64,000 bases of DNA from Acidobacteriota bacterium (lineage in GTDB: Bacteria; Acidobacteriota; Terriglobia; Terriglobales; Acidobacteriaceae). Below are positions 27,398-35,049 of this stretch, piece after piece; positions within the stretch are counted from its first letter, which is position 1; the number at the start of each line of letters is the position of its first letter. The position numbers and the translations under genes were made by a program. The notes beneath the pieces were generated by a model. The model was not told the origin of the DNA and searched no databases. It was given only the letters and a program-made list of their open reading frames with translations. Location: assembly GCA_021792795.1 (NCBI GenBank), contig JAJYUB010000002.1:1-64000 (forward strand). Direction: 5' to 3'.

Positions 27398-27417
27398 GGT
27401 GCAGACTCGACTGCACC
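27398..27417. promoter_or_regulatory. Inverted repeat ahead of the flavoprotein gene
   Basis: GGTGCAG-N6-CTGCACC, a perfect 7-bp stem in the 138-bp gap between the monohaem cytochrome 27489-27893 and the flavoprotein start. It has no T-tract, so an operator or an mRNA stem that separates the two halves of the operon fits better than a terminator. Confidence 0.4.
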
Positions 27418-27488
27418 CCCCAGCGAGCAAACCGGACGTTCGCTGAAGAGTTGAAGAAGCCAACTCCACAGCAGTTTGAGAGATGGCC

Positions 27489-27893
27489 TTATTGCTGCGC
27501 CTTCAGCTTTTCGATCTCTTCATCGCTCAGGGACTTGGAGAACGCCGACGGATTCTTGTCCTTGCGGTTCACCTGGTCGTACACCAGGAATTCATAGATC
27601 TCTTTTCCCTGGCTATTGCTGATCCCCGAGTTCGGCTTGTGCATCATGCGCTTCACATAACGTTCCCACTCGGGCTGGGTCATGCTGGTGTTAATGGGCC
27701 GCGCAATCGTGTGGCACGTGGAGCACTTGCTGACAAACAGCTTGTACGCCTGCTGCTGCGCCAGCGGATAGCTTGAGACGTTGATCTTGTCGGGCCCCTT
27801 GTCCTGGGGGAGGGTCACGTTGCCGCTCTGCGCCACGAGCAACAGGGGAACAGAACAAGCTGCGAGCGCCAGCGTGAGAATTGTCTTGTGCAT
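27489..27893 (-). CDS. Monohaem c-type cytochrome (periplasmic)
   Basis: 134 aa with a signal peptide (ILTLALAACSVPLLLVAQ) and one haem site CSTCH in YKLFVSKCSTCHTIARPI. The distal ligand may be a Met in RMMHKP. It resembles the neighbouring 27964-28332 protein (both contain INVSSYPxxxQ/PIDVSSYP before the haem), so the two are probably duplicates. Presumably it shuttles electrons between the bc complex and an outer-membrane or terminal partner. Confidence 0.9.
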   Translation of the reverse strand: MHKTILTLALAACSVPLLLVAQSGNVTLPQDKGPDKINVSSYPLAQQQAYKLFVSKCSTCHTIARPINTSMTQPEWERYVKRMMHKPNSGISNSQGKEIYEFLVYDQVNRKDKNPSAFSKSLSDEEIEKLKAQQ

Positions 27894-27963
27894 TTCAGTC
27901 TCTCCTTACCGCATGTACCGGATATCCATCATGAAATTCTTGTCGGTCGCGTCTGCCCGACCA

Positions 27964-28332
27964 TTACCATTTGTCTTTCGGCAGATGCGACTGGTAGTAG
28001 TTGATGAAGTCGATGATTTCCCGTGCCTGCCGATCGTCGAAATCTGCCGCTGGCTTGGCTTGCATCACATGGACCCAATGCTCGGCTGTGGAGGGGGTCT
28101 GCGTGGTGCGTAATGCCCGATCCAGGGTATGACATTCGGAACAGGTATATTTGAACGCCTTGTATCCATGCTGGATATTGGCCGGATATGAAGAGACATC
28201 GATTGGCTTGTCCTTTTTGTTCCCGGTGAAGAAGCCCCCGTATTGGGCATGTGCCGTACCGAGTAAACCCGCCACGAACAACAGCCCAGCCATGCGCCCT
28301 GCCATATTCCACGAAAATTCCCTATGTCGCAT
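27964..28332 (-). CDS. Monohaem c-type cytochrome (periplasmic), paralogue
   Basis: 122 aa from the ATG at 28332 (MRHREFSW). Signal peptide (MAGLLFVAGLLGTAHAQ), haem site CSECH in YKAFKYTCSECHTLDRALRT, and a late HVMQAKP segment that could give the Met ligand. Spaced 31 bp after the haem-barrel gene and 70 bp before its paralogue on the same strand. Function is inferred from context as an electron carrier in this cluster. Confidence 0.88.
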   Translation of the reverse strand: MRHREFSWNMAGRMAGLLFVAGLLGTAHAQYGGFFTGNKKDKPIDVSSYPANIQHGYKAFKYTCSECHTLDRALRTTQTPSTAEHWVHVMQAKPAADFDDRQAREIIDFINYYQSHLPKDKW

Positions 28333-28362
28333 CGTTTTCCTCCACATGATGGCTGTACCCCT

Positions 28363-29661
28363 TTAGAAGTTGAACTCGACATCGGACATGATCGTGCGAC
28401 TGGAACTGCCCACGCCCGCGATTGGGTCCCGGCCATGAAGATTGCTGTACGAAAGCCGCCCGATAATGTTGCCGGAAGGCGTGAAGGTGCGTTGCAGGCC
28501 GAAGCTCGGCTGCTCCTGGCTGACCCCGCCGATGCCTCCCACGATTTGCTGGTTCAAACGGTCATAGCGCACCGTGGCCGCCGTGCCCCGGACGATGTAG
28601 TAATCCAATTCGCCGTAGTAGTCCTTGGAAATGAAGCTGCTGGCCGGCCCAGGCTGACTGATTTCATACCCATCATGGTCATACATAAAACCACCCAGAA
28701 CGTTGAGCCTGTCATGGAAGGCCATGTAGTTGGCAAAAATCCCATTTCTGTGGATCGTGGGATAAAAAGTAAACTGGTTGGGCGCCCCGCTGTTTTGGAT
28801 CTGGTTCTTTTTCCCGTAGTAGCTCAGGAAAGAGACGCCGCTCTCCGGCGCGTACCACCAGTCGAGGTCCACATAGAGGTCTTTGGCGTTTCTGGCATCC
28901 GGGCCAGTGATCGTGCTGCCGTCCGCATGGTCTCCGTTGCTCACACTCAACGATGCGCCCAGGACTTGCTTATATCCCGGGAGCGCCCAGGTATATCCGG
29001 CGCGGAGCCCTACCATATGCTGGTCCAGAACAAAGTTGTCCGGATCGGTGTACTCCCACATTAATGGCGCAGCGGGTAAAAGGCTTTCCGTGTTTGCGGC
29101 TGTAGTTCCATTGGCGCCCATCACATGCATGTCGCCGCCCTGAACATACCAACTGCTTCCTGCCGTGCCGCCGACATACCCGAAGTATCCAACCGCGACG
29201 CTTGGATTGGTGTTACCACCAGCAATCAGATTGATCTGCGAATAGTAGAAGAAATTCGTGTCCGGAACCCAGCCGCCCAGGTATGCATTCCAAGTGCCCA
29301 CCTGGAAGGATGAGGTGGAGGTCGGGGTGGTGCCATCCTGTGTGTTTCGCTGCGCCGCAAAGTCGAAATCCGCCACTGCGAAGGCCGCGTTATTGCCCAG
29401 CGTCCACATCGGCTCCTGTTGGATGAGGTCTGAAATATGCGGCGAGACATCCCCTTTCTGTAGTGCGGGCGGCAAATGGAAACCCAGCCGCTTGAACATA
29501 TAGCCCTCCTTGTTCAGGACGGGTGGGATGGTATGACAGGCGAAGCAGCGAAGCTTATACCGGCGGGCAAACGCTGGAATCGCGTTCCCTGGCTGGGGCA
29601 GCAGCAAAAGAAAGCCGAGCAGTACCATGACTGCTTTCATAGCTGGAAACCAGAGTTTCAT
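28363..29661 (-). CDS. Haem-bearing outer-membrane beta-barrel protein
   Basis: 432 aa. A signal peptide (LLGFLLLLPQPGNA) leads into IPAFARRYKLRCFACHTIPP, a single CxxCH near the mature N-terminus, then GYMFKRLGFHLPP. The rest alternates short amphipathic strands with Gly/Tyr/Asn-rich turns (WNAYLGGWVPDTNFFYYSQI, VYRNGxxANYMAFHD-like) and ends in VEFNF, a terminal Phe as in BAM substrates. It looks like an outer-membrane barrel with one haem plugged at its periplasmic mouth, a possible route for electrons to the cell surface, although a simple porin with haem is equally possible. It is the first gene of the sigma-54-associated run; ATG at 29661 with AGGAG 9 nt upstream. Confidence 0.82.
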   Translation of the reverse strand: MKLWFPAMKAVMVLLGFLLLLPQPGNAIPAFARRYKLRCFACHTIPPVLNKEGYMFKRLGFHLPPALQKGDVSPHISDLIQQEPMWTLGNNAAFAVADFDFAAQRNTQDGTTPTSTSSFQVGTWNAYLGGWVPDTNFFYYSQINLIAGGNTNPSVAVGYFGYVGGTAGSSWYVQGGDMHVMGANGTTAANTESLLPAAPLMWEYTDPDNFVLDQHMVGLRAGYTWALPGYKQVLGASLSVSNGDHADGSTITGPDARNAKDLYVDLDWWYAPESGVSFLSYYGKKNQIQNSGAPNQFTFYPTIHRNGIFANYMAFHDRLNVLGGFMYDHDGYEISQPGPASSFISKDYYGELDYYIVRGTAATVRYDRLNQQIVGGIGGVSQEQPSFGLQRTFTPSGNIIGRLSYSNLHGRDPIAGVGSSSRTIMSDVEFNF

Positions 29662-29687
29662 TATGTGGGGCTCCTGCATTCCACTAA

Positions 29688-29703
29688 TGCACGTCTGGAG
29701 CCA
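29688..29703 (-). promoter_or_regulatory. Candidate sigma-54 (-24/-12) promoter of the respiratory operon
   Basis: Minus strand TGGCTCCAGACGTGCA matches the consensus TGGCACG-N4-TTGCA at 9 of 12 defined positions, with the invariant GG and GC exactly 10 nt apart. Transcription would begin near 29677, 16 nt before the ATG at 29661 with AGGAG between. The GAFTGA-bearing activator gene lies immediately upstream. Confidence 0.6.
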
Positions 29704-29740
29704 GACTCAACGCCTTGTTTTAACAATGACTTACGCTGGG

Positions 29741-29758
29741 CGCATCAAGTAAGATGCG
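29741..29758. promoter_or_regulatory. Inverted repeat, possible activator site
   Basis: CGCATC-N6-GATGCG, a perfect 6-6-6 repeat about 70 bp upstream of the predicted sigma-54 start. Enhancer sites for NtrC-type proteins are dyads at similar distances. A second dyad (GTCTGG-AG-CCAGAC, 29693-29706) overlaps the -24 element. Which of these is bound is unknown. Confidence 0.4.
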
Positions 29759-29762
29759 GAAT

Positions 29763-31163
29763 TCATTCCCCAGTTTCCGGCTCAGATTGCGGAATGGATT
29801 CCCCAGCCTGCTGCTCTCTCTCTCGCTTCAGGAGCGAGTAAAAGGTCTTTCGGTCCACCCCGGCTTCTCGTGCGGCGGCACTCACATTGCCGTCGCAGCG
29901 GGCCAGCACGGCTTGCGCATAGGAGCTTTCAAAGGTGGACAGATACCGTTCTCTGGCATCTTTCCACGGAAGTGCGGAGAGACTGCCGACTGCCTCCAGC
30001 TTCGGAGAATCCTCTTCGAGATCCTCCGGTCCCAATACACCCCCTCGATGCAAGGCCGTGAGCCGTTCCATGACGTTCTTGAGTTGACGCACGTTGCCGG
30101 GCCAGCGTCCCCGAAGCAGCGCCTCATAGAATCGAGGGGAGGCCGAGAGACTTTTGCCGTAACGCCGGGAGAACCGTTCCAGGAAGAAACGCGCCAGATG
30201 CTGGATGTCCTCCGGCCGCTCCCGCAAGGGCGGGATTTTCACCGTGACCACGCTCAGACGGTAATAGAGTTCCTCGCGAAACGTTCCTGCCTTGATCTTG
30301 GCCATCAGGTCCTGGTTGGTGGCGCAAAGGATGCGGCACTCCACGCGCACTGGCGTCAGGCCTCCCAGCCGTCGCAACACCCGCTCTTCAACAAAGCGAA
30401 ACAGGCGCGTTTGCAACTCCACCCCCAGGTCTCCGATTTCATCCAGAAACAGCGTGCCGCCGTCCGCGGATTCGATCAGCCCTTTCTTGGTACGCTCCGC
30501 GCCGGTAAACGCGCCGCGCTCATAGCCGAACAGTTCGCTTTCGATCAGTGAACCCGGCATAGCGCTGCATTCCACCGGCACGAATGGGCCGTCCTTGCGC
30601 CGGCTCTGGTTGTGGATGAAGCGGGCCATGACCTCTTTGCCGGTGCCGCTTTCTCCCAGGACCATGACCGTCGCGTCGGTCGCCGCCGCTCGGCGGCATT
30701 TTTCCATCTGGTCCAGCATTGCGGCACTGCGGCTTTGCGCTGCATCCGCCTCGCCCAGCGATTCCAGACGGTCTTTCAGGGTTTCAACTTCGTGTTTCAG
30801 CGTGGCATGGGAAAGAGCGCGCTTGACGGTCAGCAGCAGGTCCTCGCGTTTAAAGGGCTTTTGCAGATAATCGAATGCGCCATTGCGCATCGCGAGCACA
30901 GCGCCCTCCACAGATCCGAACGCAGTGAGGAAGACGATCGGAAGTCCCGGATGGGCTTCGTGCAGGCGGGCAAAGACTTCTTCACCCGACATTCCTGGCA
31001 TGCGCACGTCCAGCAGGACCAGGTCGGGTGGATTGGCCATGCACTCAGCCAGTCCCAGTACGGGGTCCGCAAAGGTGGAGACGGTCGTGCCGGGCAAACG
31101 CAGCATCCGCTGGATGTTTTCCCCCAGCGCGACTTCATCGTCGATGACAAGAATGCGGCTCAC
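29763..31163 (-). CDS. NtrC/AtoC-type sigma-54-dependent response regulator
   Basis: 466 aa. Receiver domain (LVIDDEVALGENI, phospho-acceptor in VLLDVRMPGMSG), AAA+ domain with Walker A GESGTGKEVMARFIH, the sigma-54 contact loop RGAFTGAER, Walker B GGTLFLDEIGDL and RWPGNVRQLKN, then a Fis-type HTH (GNVSAAAREAGVDRKTFYSL). All features needed for sigma-54 activation are intact. Its start overlaps the kinase stop by 4 bp, so the pair is coupled. Position next to the cytochrome operon and its -24/-12 match suggest that operon is its target. Confidence 0.96.
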   Translation of the reverse strand: MSRILVIDDEVALGENIQRMLRLPGTTVSTFADPVLGLAECMANPPDLVLLDVRMPGMSGEEVFARLHEAHPGLPIVFLTAFGSVEGAVLAMRNGAFDYLQKPFKREDLLLTVKRALSHATLKHEVETLKDRLESLGEADAAQSRSAAMLDQMEKCRRAAATDATVMVLGESGTGKEVMARFIHNQSRRKDGPFVPVECSAMPGSLIESELFGYERGAFTGAERTKKGLIESADGGTLFLDEIGDLGVELQTRLFRFVEERVLRRLGGLTPVRVECRILCATNQDLMAKIKAGTFREELYYRLSVVTVKIPPLRERPEDIQHLARFFLERFSRRYGKSLSASPRFYEALLRGRWPGNVRQLKNVMERLTALHRGGVLGPEDLEEDSPKLEAVGSLSALPWKDARERYLSTFESSYAQAVLARCDGNVSAAAREAGVDRKTFYSLLKREREQQAGESIPQSEPETGE

Positions 31164-32236
31164 TCTGTCGTTCCTCCGGCGAACCAGTGATACGGCTGGC
31201 CGCGTGTGAACCGGGCCGGGGGCAGTTCGACGACGAAGCTGGCGCCGCCGCCGTTCCTCGCCTCGTAACGGATTCGGCCATCGTACATATCCAACAAGCT
31301 GGCTGCGAGAAATAATCCCAGACCGAGTCTTTCCCGGCCCGCGCCGCTCGAGACGAACGGCTCGAAAAGATGTTCCCGAATATTTTCTGGCACGCCCGGC
31401 CCGTTGTCTTCAATTTTCACCACGACTTTCGCGCCAGCCGTTCGATAGGGTTCTATCCGCACCCAAATGGCGGCCTCGTCTCGCCCCTTCAGTGCTTCGA
31501 GCGCATTGCTCAACAAGCCGCGGACGACTTCACCTACCACGTGCTCCGGCACATCCACGCGAGGGGCTTCCGCAATCTCCTCCACCAGCCTCACTCCCTC
31601 GCTGTCGGCCGTGGGTTGTAGCGCATGGAGCGCTTCCGCCAAGGCCTTCTGCGGGACCGAGGTATCGAAAACCTCTCCGCCGCGCTCTCGTCGCAGCGCC
31701 TGTAGCAGCGTACTTGCAATCTTCCCCATGTAGCGAGACTCTTTCAGCATCTGCTGCAGATCCGTGCATAGCGCAGCGTCCTCTTTGCGTTCGTCGAGTA
31801 GCACTTCAATGCGGCCCGCCACAATCGCCAGCGGGTTGTTGAACTCGTGCATGAAACCGGCTGTAAACTGGCCCAGAAGCGTGAGTTGGTGGGACAGCCG
31901 TGCCTGCCGGTCGGCGGCCTGCAACTCCTCCCGCAATCGGGATGTGCGGTACCGCACCGTCTCCAACTGGAGCTTCAGTTGCGCCGCTTCTTCCTCGGCA
32001 TTCGCTGCGCGGGCGATCAGGCGGTCCCGCTGGCCACGCGCATAGAGCAGTGCCGGAAGCGGCGCTAGCAGGACGGCAAGAACGGAAATCGCGACCTTTG
32101 CGAATAGGAAGCCTGGGTGAAAAAGAAACACGATGCCCAACAGTGGCAGCACCCAGGCCCCGCTCACCCACAACACAAGAGGATTTCGCTTTCGGGAGCG
32201 ATTCAGGCCGCCTCCTTCTCCCGCATCGCTTGTCAT
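31160..32236 (-). CDS. Membrane histidine kinase
   Basis: About 358 aa. Two TM helices (VLWVSGAWVLPLLGIVFLF and KVAISVLAVLLAPLPALLYA) with almost no periplasmic loop, a coiled coil (about 70-115), then the H box GQFTAGFMHEFNNPLAIVAG, a weak N box (GLLSNALEAL), G1 (VKIEDNGPGVPENI) and G2 (GLGLFLAASLLDMY). With no periplasmic sensor it may sense a membrane signal such as quinone redox state, as in some NtrY/PrrB-type kinases; this is inference. Start at the ATG at 32236 (an upstream start at 32275 adds 13 residues). The response regulator follows directly. Confidence 0.92.
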   Translation of the reverse strand: MTSDAGEGGGLNRSRKRNPLVLWVSGAWVLPLLGIVFLFHPGFLFAKVAISVLAVLLAPLPALLYARGQRDRLIARAANAEEEAAQLKLQLETVRYRTSRLREELQAADRQARLSHQLTLLGQFTAGFMHEFNNPLAIVAGRIEVLLDERKEDAALCTDLQQMLKESRYMGKIASTLLQALRRERGGEVFDTSVPQKALAEALHALQPTADSEGVRLVEEIAEAPRVDVPEHVVGEVVRGLLSNALEALKGRDEAAIWVRIEPYRTAGAKVVVKIEDNGPGVPENIREHLFEPFVSSGAGRERLGLGLFLAASLLDMYDGRIRYEARNGGGASFVVELPPARFTRGQPYHWFAGGTTE

Positions 32237-32490
32237 ATGGCTCAAGTGTAGTGCTTCAATACGGTTGGGACGCAATCGCCAGGCGTCGTTTGGCTATTTC
32301 CTTCGCTCGAGCGACTCCAATGGGCGGGCCCTCCTATCGAAAACACGCTGCGAAGTCCGCGTTGGGTGGAATGACGATAGGACCGGGCACGGAGAGAGCC
32401 GGAAGGAATCTTCAATCTCTTCGGGTCTGATTTCCCGCTGCTAGCGGCGCAGCCTTCATATCGCGCTGCTTGCGGCGGGGTAGCTCATTC

Positions 32491-32598
32491 CTAGCGGGCC
32501 CATAAGAGAAATCCGCCGATCATAAGGGACCCCATGATGGCAATGACCGCGATGACGTAGAAAATGTACGAGAGCGGAATATCTTGATCGTCAATCAT
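32491..32598 (-). CDS. 35-aa single-TM membrane peptide
   Basis: A short ORF from ATG 32598 to TAG 32491 with GGGAG 4 nt before the start. It encodes MIDDQDIPLSYIFYVIAVIA followed by IMGSLMIGGFLLWAR: an acidic N-terminus, a single hydrophobic helix and a terminal Arg, all consistent with a small inner-membrane protein of the CydX/CcoS size class. No homologue is recognised. It diverges from the blaI-like gene and shares the palindrome at 32691-32706, so it may be under BlaI control. Confidence 0.65.
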   Translation of the reverse strand: MIDDQDIPLSYIFYVIAVIAIMGSLMIGGFLLWAR

Positions 32599-32690
32599 AC
32601 AACTCCCAACAAGGCCGGGCGTGAAGGCTGCTTGGAAACATGCCCTTTTTCATTTCAATTACGCTTCCGCCCCGCCGAAACTATTTTATG

Positions 32691-32706
32691 TCTTAATCAA
32701 TTAAGA
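32691..32706. promoter_or_regulatory. Candidate BlaI operator C
   Basis: TCTTAATCAATTAAGA, 7-bp arms around CA, located between the divergent 35-aa peptide and the blaI-like gene. TATAAA follows directly (32706-32711) as a possible -10 for the blaI-like gene, so a bound repressor would cover the promoter spacer. BlaI-type repressors bind dyads in such positions and regulate themselves. Confidence 0.6.
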
Positions 32707-32810
32707 TATAAAAGTCAATCGAATCTGAAAACCACAAGACTTCCGTGCTCTGTTCATGAGAGACTGCACTCATTACAATAGGATCCAAGCAAGAAGGATT
32801 TGAGGCGCGG

Positions 32811-33239
32811 ATGCCAGGCAAGCTATTGAAGGACTCCCAACATAAACAACTCCCGACCGTGAGTGAGCTTCGGTTGTTGCAGGTCCTTTGGGAAAGCGGC
32901 GAAGCGACGGTCGAGGATGTCGTCAACGCGCATTCCCAGCGGGAGCGGCCCAACTATAAAACCACCCAGACGCTGCTGCGCATCATGGAGCAGAAGGGCT
33001 TTATCGCGCACGAAAGCAGAGGACGCGTCTTCGTCTTTAAGCCTTTGATCTCGCGTAAGGCGATCGACCAACGTTCTGTGCAGGCGCTGCTTTCGAGAAA
33101 CTTTGGCGGCTCGCCGACTGGGCTGTTCCTCAACCTGCTGGAGGCCGCGCGAGTCAAAGGGAAGGACCTGGATGAACTGGAAGCCCAGATCCGTGAGTAT
33201 CGCAAGAAGAATGACCCGAGTGGACGCGAACGCAACTGA
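32811..33239 (+). CDS. BlaI/MecI/CopY-family transcriptional repressor
   Basis: 142 aa. An N-terminal winged helix (LPTVSELRLLQVLWESGEAT, VEDVVNAHSQ, YKTTQTLLRIMEQKGFIAHE) is followed by the dimerisation helix region SRNFGGSPTGLFLNLLEA, as in BlaI. The ATG at 32811 is used. The next gene is an M56 metalloprotease, the standard BlaI-BlaR pairing in which the protease inactivates the repressor upon a signal. In acidobacteria-like genomes this pair is not tied to beta-lactamase; targets are suggested by the repeated operator in this window. Confidence 0.93.
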   Translation: MPGKLLKDSQHKQLPTVSELRLLQVLWESGEATVEDVVNAHSQRERPNYKTTQTLLRIMEQKGFIAHESRGRVFVFKPLISRKAIDQRSVQALLSRNFGGSPTGLFLNLLEAARVKGKDLDELEAQIREYRKKNDPSGRERN

Positions 33240-33342
33240 TGCGCGTTTGCTATGGAAGATGTCCATCGCGGGCCTCCCGCAACCGCCATTGTGCATCGGA
33301 GATGTAGGCGGAGTGTAACAACTCGACAACCGCAGAGGTAGG

Positions 33343-34776
33343 ATGCATCCAGAAACCCAGTTAGCGATCATGGCGGCATTCGCCGGTTTCCTGCTCAAAA
33401 CGTCCCTCGGTTTTGGCATCTGTTGGGCCATCGGCAAAGTTGTCGCCTCTCCTCGCAGAAAATTCCTAGTTTGGCTGGGCTTCCTTGTCGGTGCGGGATG
33501 TTACTGGCTCTGGCTGGTTGCAAGTTTTGTGCCTCACGGGTCTCCGCTGATCTCCCTTCCGGTGCCGGCTGCTTTGGCAGCGTCTGCGCCCGTTGGCAAG
33601 TGGCAGATGCCGCCCTCATGGGCGTTTCCCCTGTGGATCGTCCTGCGCGTTGTAGCCGCGCTGTATCTGATCGTGTTAGGCCATTTTTTGCTTGCGCGTA
33701 TCAAAAAGCAAATGCGCCTTCGATGGGTAATGCGCTTTGCCTATAGGGCGCCAGACCTGATCGAGAGAATTTTCCAGCCGGTCGCGGAGCGTCTAGGCGC
33801 AGCCAAGGTGCGGTTGCTCGTGTTATCTGGAATCTATTCTCCTGCCACCTTCGGTTGGGTTCATCCCGTCATTCTGCTGCCGCCTCTGTGTCTGGAACAG
33901 GACGAGAGCGAACTGGCAGATATCTTCCGTCATGAACTGCAACATATTCGGCGGTGGGATTTCTTCTCGAACAGTATCGCCTCGCTCTGCTGTGCACTGT
34001 TGTTCTTTCATCCCGCTGTTTGGTTTGCCCTGCGCAGGTTGGAATTGGAAAGTGAACTTGCCTGCGACCTGGCGGTCGTCCGCGATTCGCCCGAGAGGCG
34101 TGCAACCTACGCCGAGTGTTTGGTTCGCTTCGCGCGGTTGCACGCGGCACAAGAGCCGACGCCATGGAATTTAGACTTTGCCGGTTCGTCCGTTCAGTTG
34201 AAAGTGCGTGTTCGCTCCGTGCTGGCGGAAACCAGAAAAATCCCCGGCTGGCTGTTGGGCTTGCGCGCCGGTCTTGGACTGCTTCTGTTCGCCGGCTTCC
34301 TCTGCATGGCCCCTTCGCTTTTTATCGTGCTTTCGTACGCAAACCGGATTGCGGAGCCGATCATACCCTCGGTGTTCCACCCGCAGACAAAGGTTCGACT
34401 ACGGAAGAGCGGCATATCCAGGGCCCAAACGCGGGAGAATGCGGCCCTAGCTCGCCGCGCGCTGGAAGCCCTAACGTTGGCCGCCCCGCCTGCTGGTCAA
34501 GCGGAGCTCTCCGCCGAGACAGCGCCGACTGTACCGCAGGAACCCAATATGTTGTTGTCCGGCAAGCCGGTGCCTACGTTGAAGCAGAGGAGCGATGCGC
34601 CTGAAGCTGCGTCATCGAAGCCCGCGCACGCGACAGTTGTCCTCATCTCGGATCCATCTCCCTCGCCTGCGGGACATCCAATCATCACCAAGGGTCGCTC
34701 GTTCGCTTCGGCAGTCATGACCGGGGCAGGTGAAGCGGCCCGCTTCGCCGTCGGACACGGCAGAGAAGTTCACTGA
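33343..34776 (+). CDS. M56-family membrane metalloprotease (BlaR1-like)
   Basis: 477 aa. Four N-terminal and central TM helices (FLVWLGFLVGAGCYWLWLVA and LWIVLRVVAALYLIVLGHFL) flank the zinc motif FRHELQHIRRWDFF (HExxH type) and the third-ligand helix LELESELACDLAVV. One more TM (ACGLLLFAGFLCMAPSLFIV region, about 300-330) is followed by a 145-aa Pro/Ala/Ser-rich tail without a penicillin-binding sensor domain. So it is a BlaR1-type protease with an unknown signal. 103 bp after the repressor gene on the same strand. The tail could be periplasmic and protein- or wall-binding. Confidence 0.92.
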   Translation: MHPETQLAIMAAFAGFLLKTSLGFGICWAIGKVVASPRRKFLVWLGFLVGAGCYWLWLVASFVPHGSPLISLPVPAALAASAPVGKWQMPPSWAFPLWIVLRVVAALYLIVLGHFLLARIKKQMRLRWVMRFAYRAPDLIERIFQPVAERLGAAKVRLLVLSGIYSPATFGWVHPVILLPPLCLEQDESELADIFRHELQHIRRWDFFSNSIASLCCALLFFHPAVWFALRRLELESELACDLAVVRDSPERRATYAECLVRFARLHAAQEPTPWNLDFAGSSVQLKVRVRSVLAETRKIPGWLLGLRAGLGLLLFAGFLCMAPSLFIVLSYANRIAEPIIPSVFHPQTKVRLRKSGISRAQTRENAALARRALEALTLAAPPAGQAELSAETAPTVPQEPNMLLSGKPVPTLKQRSDAPEAASSKPAHATVVLISDPSPSPAGHPIITKGRSFASAVMTGAGEAARFAVGHGREVH

Positions 34777-34944
34777 GCCGGCAGTGTGGCGATTTGAAGC
34801 GTCACTCAGCACGAATCCTCTGCACGGGGTGAATGTTCATAAGCGAAGGTTGCCGACATTTTCAAGATCGACGGTTCCCCATCGCCGTCTTGATGATGAT
34901 GAATTGAATGCAGCGACTGCGCGGACTAGAGAATTTTCAAATCA

Positions 34945-35003
34945 AGTGTTAACAAAACACTGGGTGCCCCATCCTTTGTGCCCCTCATGCACAAAGGGTG
35001 GGA
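34945..35003. repeat. Hairpin plus divergent REP-like palindrome
   Basis: AGTGTT-N5-AACACT (34945-34961) is followed by GGGTGCCCCATCCTTTGTGC, a 7-nt loop and GCACAAAGGgtGGG (34962-35003). The GGGTGCCCCAT and GTGGG flanks equal those of the 44-49 kb REP-like family but the stem core differs. It lies between the convergent M56 and aldolase genes and may also act as a terminator. Confidence 0.65.
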
Positions 35004-35049
35004 GAGCGCGACTCTTTCCACGACCTTCAACACCATGACCGAAACCGCT

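Noticed and set aside
33343-34776. Beta-lactam sensor BlaR1/MecR1
   Set aside because: The M56 protease core is present but the C-terminal penicillin-binding sensor is not, so no beta-lactam role is claimed.
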